6,642 nt of DNA from Alphaproteobacteria bacterium (lineage in GTDB: Bacteria; Pseudomonadota; Alphaproteobacteria; CBDBCS01; JAHZLG01), in assembly GCA_022599995.1 (NCBI GenBank), contig JAHZLG010000156.1, positions 1-6,642 of the forward strand. Direction: 5' to 3'. Under the pieces are notes generated by a model. That model saw nothing but the letters and a program-made list of their open reading frames with translations. It was not told where the DNA came from and searched no databases. Shown here piece by piece: positions 1-6,010 of the stretch; positions within the stretch are counted from its first letter, which is position 1; each line of letters starts with the position of its first letter. The position numbers were made by a program, and so were the translations under genes.

Positions 1-165
1 CGGAACAGCAGAAACTGTCCTGAGGTCATGGGCAAGGACTCGCCCCAATGCCTGCATCGAGGCAACCGACTCGATGGTCGTCACGGGATCAACCGCCTCG
101 CACAACCACGTCCAGAAATCTTCGAGGGCCACGCGGTCGGTGGTGTCTTTGCTAAGCTGCGTCAT
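1..165 (-). CDS. moeA: Molybdopterin molybdenumtransferase, N-terminal 55 codons (partial at window edge)
   Basis: MoeA inserts molybdate into adenylylated molybdopterin to give molybdenum cofactor, in the cytoplasm. Only the first 55 residues are present; the gene continues past base 1. Reading begins at an ATG at 165-163 (MTQLSKDTTDRV) and stays open to the edge. Residues about 26-50 (DPVTTIESVASMQALGRVLA, then HDLRTV) match the opening of MoeA proteins, where a helix with a (E/Q)ALGRVLAxD motif precedes the PPFDxSAMDGYA segment; that diagnostic segment would start just outside the window, since the visible sequence stops at SAVP. The start overlaps the 3' end of mobB by 14 nt, which suggests translational coupling, and a molybdenum-cofactor partner directly upstream supports the name. 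No strong Shine-Dalgarno sequence is visible; AAGAG about 10 nt upstream is the best. The call rests on a short segment plus context. Confidence 0.75.
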   Translation of the reverse strand, partial: MTQLSKDTTDRVALEDFWTWLCEAVDPVTTIESVASMQALGRVLAHDLRTVSAVP

Positions 166-916
166 GGTTGCTGCTCTTGTTCTCGGTCGGAGCACTCCCT
201 ACAGACTGCACCGCTGGCCACACCGCGGAGAAAGGCACGGCAATGGCATCAATCGTCTGCGCAATCTCAGCTATGGCATCAGGATGACATACTGCCCCCG
301 ACGGGAATATGACCGCCGGCGTCCCCCTCTCACGTCCAGCATAGTCGACGGTGCACCGCGGAATTACCTCCCCTGCCGTGGGGTCGCGATCGAAGGGCAA
401 CCCCTTGAACCCTTCGATAAGAATCAATGGGGAAGCCAAGGCCTCCTCCACAGTGCTAGCACCGGCATTCTGGTTAGCACTGGCATTTTGGTTAGCACTG
501 GCATTTGGGTTAGCACTGGCATTTTGGTTAGCACTGGCATTCTGGTTAGCATCGGCAACGCCATCCGTGTCTGCCCACAAGGCGCGCCCGACCTCCTCGA
601 CCATGGGACGCAAGACATCGTAGGACACATCGCCCAAAGGACGCGACACCACATGAAATTGCCAAGCATCCGTCACCAGCATCACCGATCGTGCCCCCGC
701 CGCCCGAAACCGATGCGAGTCCTTGCCCGGCGTATCAATCTCCGCGCGGTGGTGGGCATGCTTCACCACCCCAACCCTACGGTTCGTCCACAGTGCCGAA
801 GCAAGCAACCGCTCAATCAGCGTTGTTTTCCCGCTATTATGCCACCCTACCAATTGCACGACGCGAAGGGTGTCCCAACGACAAGGAACACCCTGCCCTG
901 CCCTGCCCATTCTCAC
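152..916 (-). CDS. mobB: MobB-type molybdopterin-guanine dinucleotide biosynthesis GTPase with internal repeat insert
   Basis: MobB is a P-loop GTP-binding helper of MobA in making the guanine-dinucleotide form of molybdenum cofactor. Counting from the GTG at 916, the Walker A loop is GWHNSGKTT at residues 24-32, preceded by the usual short beta strand (VVQLV). The MobB signature follows: RVGVVKHAHHRAEIDTPGKDSHRFRAAGA at about 47-75. After a hydrophobic strand comes LILIEGFKGLPFDR, the family's Walker-B-like strand with EGFK. At 254 residues it is longer than the roughly 170-190 usual for the family. The excess is an Ala/Asn/Gln/Ser linker at about residues 121-152, built from an 18-bp tandem repeat, and a C-terminal tail of about 35 residues. 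The GTG overlaps the pgsA stop in GTGA; an ATG at 910 is equally plausible and removes only two residues. The 3' end overlaps moeA by 14 nt, so pgsA-mobB-moeA is one transcription unit. Confidence 0.85.
   Translation of the reverse strand: MRMGRAGQGVPCRWDTLRVVQLVGWHNSGKTTLIERLLASALWTNRRVGVVKHAHHRAEIDTPGKDSHRFRAAGARSVMLVTDAWQFHVVSRPLGDVSYDVLRPMVEEVGRALWADTDGVADANQNASANQNASANPNASANQNASANQNAGASTVEEALASPLILIEGFKGLPFDRDPTAGEVIPRCTVDYAGRERGTPAVIFPSGAVCHPDAIAEIAQTIDAIAVPFSAVWPAVQSVGSAPTENKSSNHDAA
466..555. repeat. 18-bp tandem repeat, five units, inside mobB
   Basis: Five adjacent 18-bp units of the type CATTYTGGTTAGCACTGG (plus strand) start at 466, 484, 502, 520 and 538; a decayed sixth copy lies just before 466. 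On the coding strand each unit encodes the hexapeptide (S)ANQNA(S). Units 1 and 5 use CAG for Gln, units 2 and 4 use CAA, and unit 3 has CCA (Pro). Because 18 is a multiple of three, copy-number change would not break the mobB frame. It sits between the conserved N-terminal and EGFK parts of MobB, so it probably forms a flexible surface linker. Confidence 0.95.
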
Positions 917-1509
917 CGCCCCCGCATTTGGCGCAACGCAACGGTAATGTAATCCATCCCGCTATAACACGAGACGAAAGTCGCAACCACCAACAACGCC
1001 TGCGCAACAATGGCCAACGAAGGAAACATGGGCACCAAGATATAAGCCCCAAAGCACAACAGCTGGAAAATGGCTTTCGTTTTCCCCGCAACCGAAGGCG
1101 CAATGCTATGGCTATGTCCTTGCTCGGCCATCGACTCGCGCAAGCCCGCAACGACCATCTCACGCACCACCATCAGAATCACCAAGGACACCATCATGCC
1201 AAGAATGTACCCCTGCGCAACCAACGCAACGGCAACGCCCACAATCAGCACCTTGTCGGCAATAGAATCCATGGTCACCCCAAAGGAAGAACGCGCATTC
1301 AGTATCCGCGCCAAATTCCCATCTAAGGTGTCCGATAATGCGCAGAGCACGTAAAGCACAAACAGCGTCCATTGCGCGGTCGTGCCAAACCAAACAGTAA
1401 GACCAATGGCAACTATCGGCGATACAATCAGCCGGAACAACGTCAACGCATTAGGGATTTGCTTCCACCAAGGGTTGGGGGAAGCAGGAACAGAAGAAGA
1501 AGCAGTCAT
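913..1509 (-). CDS. pgsA: CDP-diacylglycerol--glycerol-3-phosphate 3-phosphatidyltransferase
   Basis: PgsA is an integral inner-membrane enzyme that joins CDP-diacylglycerol and glycerol 3-phosphate to phosphatidylglycerol phosphate, the committed step to phosphatidylglycerol and cardiolipin. The complete CDP-alcohol phosphatidyltransferase motif D-x2-D-G-x2-A-R-x8-G-x3-D-x3-D is present: D60, D63, G64, A67, R68, G77, D81, D85. The opening IPNALTLFRLIVSPIVA (residues 18-34) is the usual PgsA N-terminus, and several hydrophobic segments follow (about 47-58, 90-125, 145-175). One small oddity is DSIADK where DPIADK is common. I chose the ATG at 1509 (198 aa), the normal family length. The frame stays open up to a GTG at 1701, but the extra 64 residues are Cys/Arg/Gly-rich and unlike PgsA. 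No clear Shine-Dalgarno is seen; a GTG directly before the ATG is an alternative start. The stop overlaps the mobB start by 4 nt. Confidence 0.93.
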   Translation of the reverse strand: MTASSSVPASPNPWWKQIPNALTLFRLIVSPIVAIGLTVWFGTTAQWTLFVLYVLCALSDTLDGNLARILNARSSFGVTMDSIADKVLIVGVAVALVAQGYILGMMVSLVILMVVREMVVAGLRESMAEQGHSHSIAPSVAGKTKAIFQLLCFGAYILVPMFPSLAIVAQALLVVATFVSCYSGMDYITVALRQMRGR

Positions 1510-1690
1510 CACGCGAAAACCAAAAGGAAGAAAACGACTCGCCAAAAGGCGACAAAAGACGACACAGAGCATGCGGGCAGCGGCATCAGAAAAAGCCCCT
1601 TGCCCTCGCATGCGGGCACCACCAGCCACACACCACCCGCCACACACCACCCGCATGGGCACAGCCCGCGGAAGCGGAAAATAGACCTGC
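1510..1690. other. Intergenic gap between ABC ATPase and pgsA
   Basis: These 181 bp hold no gene I can support. They contain a perfect 14-bp tandem duplication (1626-1653), an 11-bp direct repeat GCATGCGGGCA at 1569-1579 and 1608-1618, and a small inverted repeat, TCGCC-AAAA-GGCGA, at 1539-1552. On the minus strand this last hairpin is followed by a T-rich run (GTCGTTTTCTTCCTTTT), so it could act as a weak terminator or attenuator just before pgsA, but the stem is only 5 bp and I do not call it as one. The pgsA frame remains open through the gap, probably by chance. Confidence 0.6.
1626..1653. repeat. Perfect 14-bp tandem duplication upstream of pgsA
   Basis: The unit CCACACACCACCCG occurs twice in direct succession without a mismatch. 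It is non-coding if pgsA starts at 1509. Fourteen is not a multiple of three, so a change of copy number would break the upstream extension of the pgsA frame; this is a small argument that the extension is not translated. Confidence 0.9.
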
Positions 1691-2695
1691 CTATTGCCCA
1701 CCGCTGGTAAGGGCCAAAAACATCTCTTCGAGATTGGGCTCGGAGGTACGCAAGTCAGTCACCACGACTCCCGCAGCACTGAACCGTCCGATAACGTCGC
1801 CCGCACTCAGTCGGCTGGGCGGAAAGTCGATCGACAACTGTGTTGCGTCCGTGCCACGGATTGTCACCTGCTCGTCCTCTTCAAACAGGGCGGCGGCACG
1901 GGCGTGGAATGCCGCGGTTAACTCGGGGGTCGCGGTCGCGGCGGCGTCCTCGGCTCTCGGCGCAATGGTCAGGTGTATGGTACGTTGATCGAAGCTTGCC
2001 AGCAATTTCTCCTTCGAGGCATCGGCAATCACCCTGCCCTTATCAAGGATGACTATCTGATTGGCAAGCTTCTCGGCTTCCTCGAGATAGTGGGTGGTCA
2101 ACAAGACCGAGACGCCCATGCCGTTCAGCTCGAGCACATAATCCCACAGCTGGCGACGCAACAAGACGTCCACCCCGGCGGTGGGCTCATCCAGAACCAA
2201 CAGCGGGGGACGGTGCACCATGGCTTTGGCCACCATCAGGCGGCGCAGCATGCCTCCCGACAGGCGGCGGGCGTAGGCACGCGCTTTGTCTTTCAGCCCG
2301 AGGCGTTCCAACAATGCCATCACCTCGCGATCCTGCTTGCGGACGCCGTGCATCCCTGCCACAAGACTCACCAAGGCATAGGGTGAGAAAAAGGGGTCGA
2401 TGCTGATCTCCTGTGGGACAATGCCCACAGACTGCTTTGCCTGCCGCGGGTTCGTGTCGATGTTCCATCCGCCGCACCAAACCTCTCCGGCGGATTTCTG
2501 CACGACGCCGGCAATGATCCCGATGAAGGTCGATTTGCCTGCCCCATTCTCCCCGAGCAAGGCACAAATGTGCCCTTGCTCGATCTGCATGGACACCGAG
2601 GAAAGGGCCGGCACGGCAGCCATTTTTCCTTTGGCAGGAAAGGTCTTCGATATGTTCTCAACGCGCAACGGAAGACTGGGCAACGAAGAAGACAT
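1691..2695 (-). CDS. ABC-2-type transporter ATP-binding protein (YadG/CcmA-like)
   Basis: A cytoplasmic ATPase subunit that would power an ABC-2-type exporter. All nucleotide-binding motifs are intact: Walker A GENGAGKST (residues 48-56, K54), Q-loop Q95 in VPQE, signature LSGGM (145-149), Walker B LLVLDEPTAG (165-174) with catalytic E170, D-loop region GVD (174-176), and switch histidine H202 in TTHYLEEAE. The motif set LSGGMLRRLMVAKAMVHRP with TAGVDVLLRRQLWDYV is typical of the YadG-like branch that normally pairs with an ABC2_membrane permease (YadH-like). The last 95 residues form the accessory domain seen in these ATPases, ending in EPNLEEMFLALT. No permease gene lies on either side: 450 bp of gene-poor DNA is upstream and pgsA is downstream. 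The ATG at 2695 is the only reasonable start; no clear ribosome binding site is seen. The substrate cannot be told. Confidence 0.9.
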   Translation of the reverse strand: MSSSLPSLPLRVENISKTFPAKGKMAAVPALSSVSMQIEQGHICALLGENGAGKSTFIGIIAGVVQKSAGEVWCGGWNIDTNPRQAKQSVGIVPQEISIDPFFSPYALVSLVAGMHGVRKQDREVMALLERLGLKDKARAYARRLSGGMLRRLMVAKAMVHRPPLLVLDEPTAGVDVLLRRQLWDYVLELNGMGVSVLLTTHYLEEAEKLANQIVILDKGRVIADASKEKLLASFDQRTIHLTIAPRAEDAAATATPELTAAFHARAAALFEEDEQVTIRGTDATQLSIDFPPSRLSAGDVIGRFSAAGVVVTDLRTSEPNLEEMFLALTSGGQ

Positions 2696-3048
2696 TGGCG
2701 GAAGTCACAACGGAAGGAAGGAACAGGAAGGAATAAAACAGAGGGAAAACAAGGAAAACAGCGAAACAAAACAAGGCACTCGCGGGGAGGCTATGATCGT
2801 CCTACACGGCCGGTGCTTGCGTCTTAGAGAGTCGCGCGTTCTCCCGCGCAATGTGATGGCGGTGGCGGCTGCGGTGGCGCAATCGCACGCCATGACGGCC
2901 TCGCGTATCGCCCATGCCTCGGACACCTTGGACGCTTTTGATAACTCAGACAGCTGAGTAACTCGGGTGCATAGCCATGCGGCGGGTATGAGGGAGGGCT
3001 TCGGGTGCGCCCTGCAAGCGCAGAGCAACGCGGCAGAGCACAGATGCC
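2696..3048. other. Gene-poor stretch upstream of the ABC ATPase
   Basis: About 350 bp without a supported gene. Nearest the ABC start (about 2698-2792) the plus strand is strikingly poor in T, reading mostly as A/G-rich runs such as GGAAGGAAGGAACAGG. Further up, two small perfect inverted repeats are visible: ACTCAG-ACAG-CTGAGT at 2944-2959 and GCGCG-TTCTCC-CGCGC at about 2834-2849; neither is followed by a T run. An open minus-strand frame of 107 codons (3028-2705) covers most of the stretch, but its product resembles no family I know and ends in a Phe/Leu/Ser/Cys-rich string that simply reflects the pyrimidine-rich strand. A transcription start for the ABC gene probably lies here, but I see no convincing promoter. 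Confidence 0.5.
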
Positions 3049-3159
3049 CCTAGGTCACCTAGGTCGCTAGGTGTTGGGCACAGGTGTCAGGTCGTTAGAT
3101 ACCCCTAGTGTCTTGTCGCTAGGTGTCGGGCATCCTAGTGTCGCGTGCCCTAGGTGTCG
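3049..3159. repeat. Degenerate CTAG(G)TGTCG repeat array at the gyrB 3' end
   Basis: CTAG occurs at 3050, 3059, 3067, 3104, 3119, 3135 and 3150, most often as CTAGGTGTCG, CTAGTGTCG or CTAGGTCG. The last four copies are spaced 15, 16 and 15 bp, showing a decayed tandem array with a unit near 15 bp; a variant CAGGTGTCAGGTCG lies between at 3081-3094. The copy at 3150 contains the gyrB stop codon and the last two codons before it. Copies at 3056-3073 form a perfect 7-bp inverted repeat, CACCTAG-GTCG-CTAGGTG. No U-rich tail follows in the transcribed direction, so it is not an obvious intrinsic terminator. Confidence 0.8.
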
Positions 3160-5840
3160 ATGTTCTCGGCTTCGAGCGCGTGATCTTGAATGAACAAGCG
3201 ACGAGGTTCGACAACGTCTCCCATCAGGGTTTCGAACACCTCATTGGCCATGGCGGCATCACGAATATCGACTCGCAACAATCGTCTTGCCGAGGGGTCA
3301 AGCGTCGTTTCCCATAGCTGGTCGGGGTTCATTTCCCCAAGGCCTTTGTAGCGTTGCAGGGCTACCCCCTTCATCCCCGCCTCGTTCAGCAGGGTATTCA
3401 CGCGGCACGGCCCATGGACGGCGTAGGCAGAATCTTTAATGTGGAGGGTGGGAGGGGTGGGAGGGGTTGGAGAGGGGGACTCATCAGCAGGTGCGGCGTG
3501 CGCATTCTCAGCAGCCGCCACAAGAGATGCCGGCGAGGCCCCAAGATACATGGAGGCGTGGGGGAAATACCGCTGGTGCACAAAACGCCCATCGGTCGAG
3601 TGCGCCAACCCGGCGCCAAAGCGGATGCGATCCTCGTGCCCTTGCAGGCGGCGGGAAATGTCGATCACGCCAAGGGTGTCGGCAGGGATGGTTGCCTTCC
3701 AGCCGCGATCTTTCGGCAGGGCCAATTGGTTCAGTCGATGGCACAGTGCCTGCCCTGTCCGCAGCAGGGCGTCCGGATCGGCAAAGAGGGCTTCGTCAAA
3801 CAGGCCCAGCAATAGGCCTTGCTCTATTACGTGCAGGTTGCCGTTTTTGCGGCTGATCCGCTCGAGTCGCGTGACCACATCGAGGATCGTTCTCGCGTGC
3901 TCCAGAATTTCTTGCCCCGCTATCGTTTCCCCGTTGGCATATTCGAGCTGGGCGTGGCCGGTCGCCTCATTCAGCAACCACTCTGCTAGTGCGGCCCCGT
4001 CTTTCAGATAGAGCATCGTCTTGCCCTTGCGCAGAAGGTACAGCGGGGGTTGCGCGATATAGAGGTAACCGTGCTTGATCACCTCGGGCATATACCGGAA
4101 GAAGAAGGTCAACAGCAAGGTGCGAATGTGACTGCCATCGACGTCCGCATCGGTCATGATGATGATCTTGTGATAGCGAATTTTGTCGATGGCAAAGTCA
4201 TCGTGGCCAATTCCCGTCCCGAGCGCACTGATGAGCGTGCCGATCTCATTCGATGCCAACATGCGGTCGAAGCGGGTACGCTCGACGTTCAAGATTTTGC
4301 CGCGCAACGGCAGGATAGCTTGGAAGCGTCGATTGCGCCCTTGCTTGGCCGACCCCCCTGCCGAGTCCCCTTCGACGATAAACAGCTCCGATCGTTCTGC
4401 CGCTCGCTCTTGGCAATCCGAGAGCTTGCCGGGCAATGATGAAATTTCCAGTGCCCCTTTCCGGCGGGTAAGGTCGCGTGCTTTGCGGGCGGCCTCGCGG
4501 GCGCGGGCGGCCTCGAGAGCCTTCATCACCACGCGTTTCGCCAAGGCGGGATTTTCTTCGAACCAACGCTCCAGTTTTTCTCCGACGACGGACTCGGTTA
4601 GCGCGCGCACTTCGGAGGAAACCAATTTCTCTTTGGTCTGGCTCGAGAATTTCGGATCGGGCATTTTCACCGAGATAACACATGTCAAACCCTCGCGTGC
4701 GTCATCGCCACTAACCTGTCCTTTTTCCTTTTTGGCAACCGCTGATTTCTGAACGAAATTGTTGAGCTGGCGGGTCAGGCCGGCACGGAAGCCGGCAAGG
4801 TGGGTGCCTCCGTCGCCTTGGGGGATGTTGTTCGTGAAGCACAAGGTGTTTTCGTGAAAGGAGTCATTCCACTGCAGGGAAAACTCGATCGCGACGTCAT
4901 CTTTCTTCTCGGCAAAAACCAGGGGGGCGGCAAAGAGAGGCGACTTCGACCGATCAAGCCACGCCACATAGGCCGCAAGGCCCCCTTCATACATGTACTC
5001 GACATAAAAGGGCGGGTCTTCGCGCTGGTCGGTCAGTTGAATGCGCACCCCAGAATTCAGGAATGCCAATTCGCGAAACCGGCTGTCTAAGCGGGTGCGT
5101 TGAAAGTCGGTTTCGGTAAAAGTCTCTACCGAGGGCATGAAGCGCACTTGCGTGCCCTTCTGCTTTGGGGCTGCCTCGCCGATCACTTCGAGTGGTTGCT
5201 CTGCCACCCCATGGCGAAATCGGATGAAGTACTCTTTTCCCTCGCGCCAGATGCGGAGCTCGAGCCAGCTTGACAGGGCGTTGACCACGGACACCCCGAC
5301 CCCGTGCAGTCCGCCGGATACCTTATAGGAATTATCATCGAATTTTCCCCCTGCGTGCAGCTGGGTCATGATGACTTCGGCAGCCGAGCATCCCTCTTCG
5401 TGGTGTATATCAGTAGGGATACCGCGTCCGTTATCGGTGACCGAGCACGATCCATCGGCATGGAGCACAATGTGCACTGTATCGCAGTGCCCTGCCAAGG
5501 CTTCGTCGATGGCGTTGTCGAGCACTTCAAACACCATATGATGCAACCCCGACCCGTCATCCGTATCTCCGATGTACATACCGGGGCGTTTGCGCACTGC
5601 ATCCAACCCGCGCAGGACGCGAATGGACGAAGCGTCGTAGTCGCCCTCTTGCGCCGGGGGAAGGGAAGAGGCAAGCGGGGCCGAGCCCTGCACTGCATCC
5701 CCACTCAGCGTCGGCGTGGGGGCAAGAGGTGCGAGGGGAAGAGGGGCAACGGAGGAGGGGTCGTTAGGACTGTCAGCCCCGTTCTGCGCTGGGGTTGCGC
5801 CGAGAAGGTCGGAAGGGGCGTCAGAGGCGGATTGGCTCAT
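3150..5840 (-). CDS. gyrB: DNA gyrase subunit B
   Basis: GyrB is the ATPase subunit of DNA gyrase (A2B2), which introduces negative supercoils. Order: a Pro/Ala/Ser-rich extension (residues 1-66) with no counterpart in E. coli GyrB; the GHKL ATPase domain from YDASSIRVLRGLDAVRKRPGMYIG (68-91), with catalytic E105, ATP-binding N109, DNGRGIP, and the lid GGLHGVGVSVVN; the transducer domain with Q401 and K403 in SSQTKEKL; the Toprim domain with E490 in EGDSAGG and D564/D566/D568 in DADVDG; the Gram-negative insert (about 605-770); and the tail QRYKGLGEMNPDQLWETTLDP to VEPRRLFIQDHALE. At 896 aa it is longer than E. coli GyrB (804) because of the N-terminal extension and a linker around residues 776-800 (ESPSPTPPTPPTLH). 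GTG at codon 50 is a possible shorter start, but the ATG at 5840 fits a candidate promoter 52 nt upstream. No Shine-Dalgarno sequence precedes the ATG. No key residue is missing. It is not next to dnaA, dnaN or recF here. Confidence 0.97.
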   Translation of the reverse strand: MSQSASDAPSDLLGATPAQNGADSPNDPSSVAPLPLAPLAPTPTLSGDAVQGSAPLASSLPPAQEGDYDASSIRVLRGLDAVRKRPGMYIGDTDDGSGLHHMVFEVLDNAIDEALAGHCDTVHIVLHADGSCSVTDNGRGIPTDIHHEEGCSAAEVIMTQLHAGGKFDDNSYKVSGGLHGVGVSVVNALSSWLELRIWREGKEYFIRFRHGVAEQPLEVIGEAAPKQKGTQVRFMPSVETFTETDFQRTRLDSRFRELAFLNSGVRIQLTDQREDPPFYVEYMYEGGLAAYVAWLDRSKSPLFAAPLVFAEKKDDVAIEFSLQWNDSFHENTLCFTNNIPQGDGGTHLAGFRAGLTRQLNNFVQKSAVAKKEKGQVSGDDAREGLTCVISVKMPDPKFSSQTKEKLVSSEVRALTESVVGEKLERWFEENPALAKRVVMKALEAARAREAARKARDLTRRKGALEISSLPGKLSDCQERAAERSELFIVEGDSAGGSAKQGRNRRFQAILPLRGKILNVERTRFDRMLASNEIGTLISALGTGIGHDDFAIDKIRYHKIIIMTDADVDGSHIRTLLLTFFFRYMPEVIKHGYLYIAQPPLYLLRKGKTMLYLKDGAALAEWLLNEATGHAQLEYANGETIAGQEILEHARTILDVVTRLERISRKNGNLHVIEQGLLLGLFDEALFADPDALLRTGQALCHRLNQLALPKDRGWKATIPADTLGVIDISRRLQGHEDRIRFGAGLAHSTDGRFVHQRYFPHASMYLGASPASLVAAAENAHAAPADESPSPTPPTPPTLHIKDSAYAVHGPCRVNTLLNEAGMKGVALQRYKGLGEMNPDQLWETTLDPSARRLLRVDIRDAAMANEVFETLMGDVVEPRRLFIQDHALEAENIDT
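3441..3478 (+). repeat. 9-bp GTGGGAGGG repeat with strong G-quadruplex motif, inside gyrB
   Basis: Two exact copies of the 9-bp unit GTGGGAGGG (3448-3456, 3457-3465) are flanked by imperfect copies (3441-3447, 3466-3474). The plus strand from 3446 to 3466 reads as five G-runs of three or four separated by single bases (T, A, T, A), with another five-G run at 3474-3478. That is a textbook parallel G-quadruplex sequence. It lies on the template strand of gyrB and encodes the PTPPTPPT part of the disordered linker in the C-terminal half of GyrB. Confidence 0.85.
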
Positions 5841-5844
5841 CGTA

Positions 5845-5868
5845 GCTGTGGCTTTGGCTGTGGCTTTG
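5845..5868. repeat. Perfect 12-bp tandem duplication just before the gyrB start
   Basis: The unit GCTGTGGCTTTG (plus strand) occurs twice without mismatch, ending 5 nt before the gyrB ATG. On the transcribed strand it reads CAAAGCCACAGC twice and occupies the position where a Shine-Dalgarno sequence would lie; no purine-rich GGAG-like element is visible there. Confidence 0.92.
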
Positions 5869-5891
5869 GGGGGAATGTCACTGATGGTTGC

Positions 5892-5920
5892 AGTCTAGTG
5901 CTTATGCCTTCCCATGTAAA
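5892..5920 (-). promoter_or_regulatory. Candidate sigma-70-type promoter for gyrB
   Basis: On the minus strand, TTTACA (5920-5915, five of six matches to TTGACA) is followed after exactly 17 bp by TAGACT (5897-5892, four of six matches to TATAAT). Transcription would start near 5885, giving a leader of about 45 nt before the gyrB ATG at 5840. This is a pattern match only; alphaproteobacterial promoters are variable and no expression data are available. Confidence 0.5.
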
Positions 5921-6010
5921 TGCACGGCAGGGCTTCCCAATATCGTCGAAGCCTATCATCGTGTGCGCAAGCCTCCATCGTTTGCCCCCTGCTTGCCCGT
6001 GCGCCCGTGG

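Noticed and set aside
74..952. Long plus-strand open frame of 292 codons opposite mobB
   Set aside because: It is a shadow of mobB. Its middle is the translated 18-bp repeat (ILVSTG units), open only because 18 is divisible by three; the opposite strand carries clear MobB motifs.
1539..1552. Intrinsic terminator before pgsA (TCGCC-AAAA-GGCGA)
   Set aside because: The stem is only 5 bp; the T-rich stretch behind it is interrupted by C and G, so termination would be weak at best.
2696..2792. Promoter for the ABC ATPase in the pyrimidine-rich leader
   Set aside because: The best pair, CTGTTT with 17 bp to TTTTAT, matches the -35 consensus at only two positions; T-rich sequence produces such -10 matches by chance.
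2400..2957. Plus-strand open frame of 185 codons across the ABC gene start
   Set aside because: Half of it is antisense to the Walker A region of the ABC ATPase; the remainder is the T-poor tract, which lacks stop codons for compositional reasons.
3049..3159. CRISPR-like array after gyrB, or terminator
   Set aside because: Units are only about 10 bp conserved with 5-6 bp between them and no unique spacers; the 7-bp stem at 3056-3073 has no T tract behind it in the transcribed direction.
4360..4380. Quinolone- or coumarin-resistance changes in GyrB
   Set aside because: The Toprim EGDSAGG motif is intact. The residue equivalent to E. coli K447 is Arg, but PLRGKILNVE is common in alphaproteobacterial GyrB, so it is not evidence of resistance.
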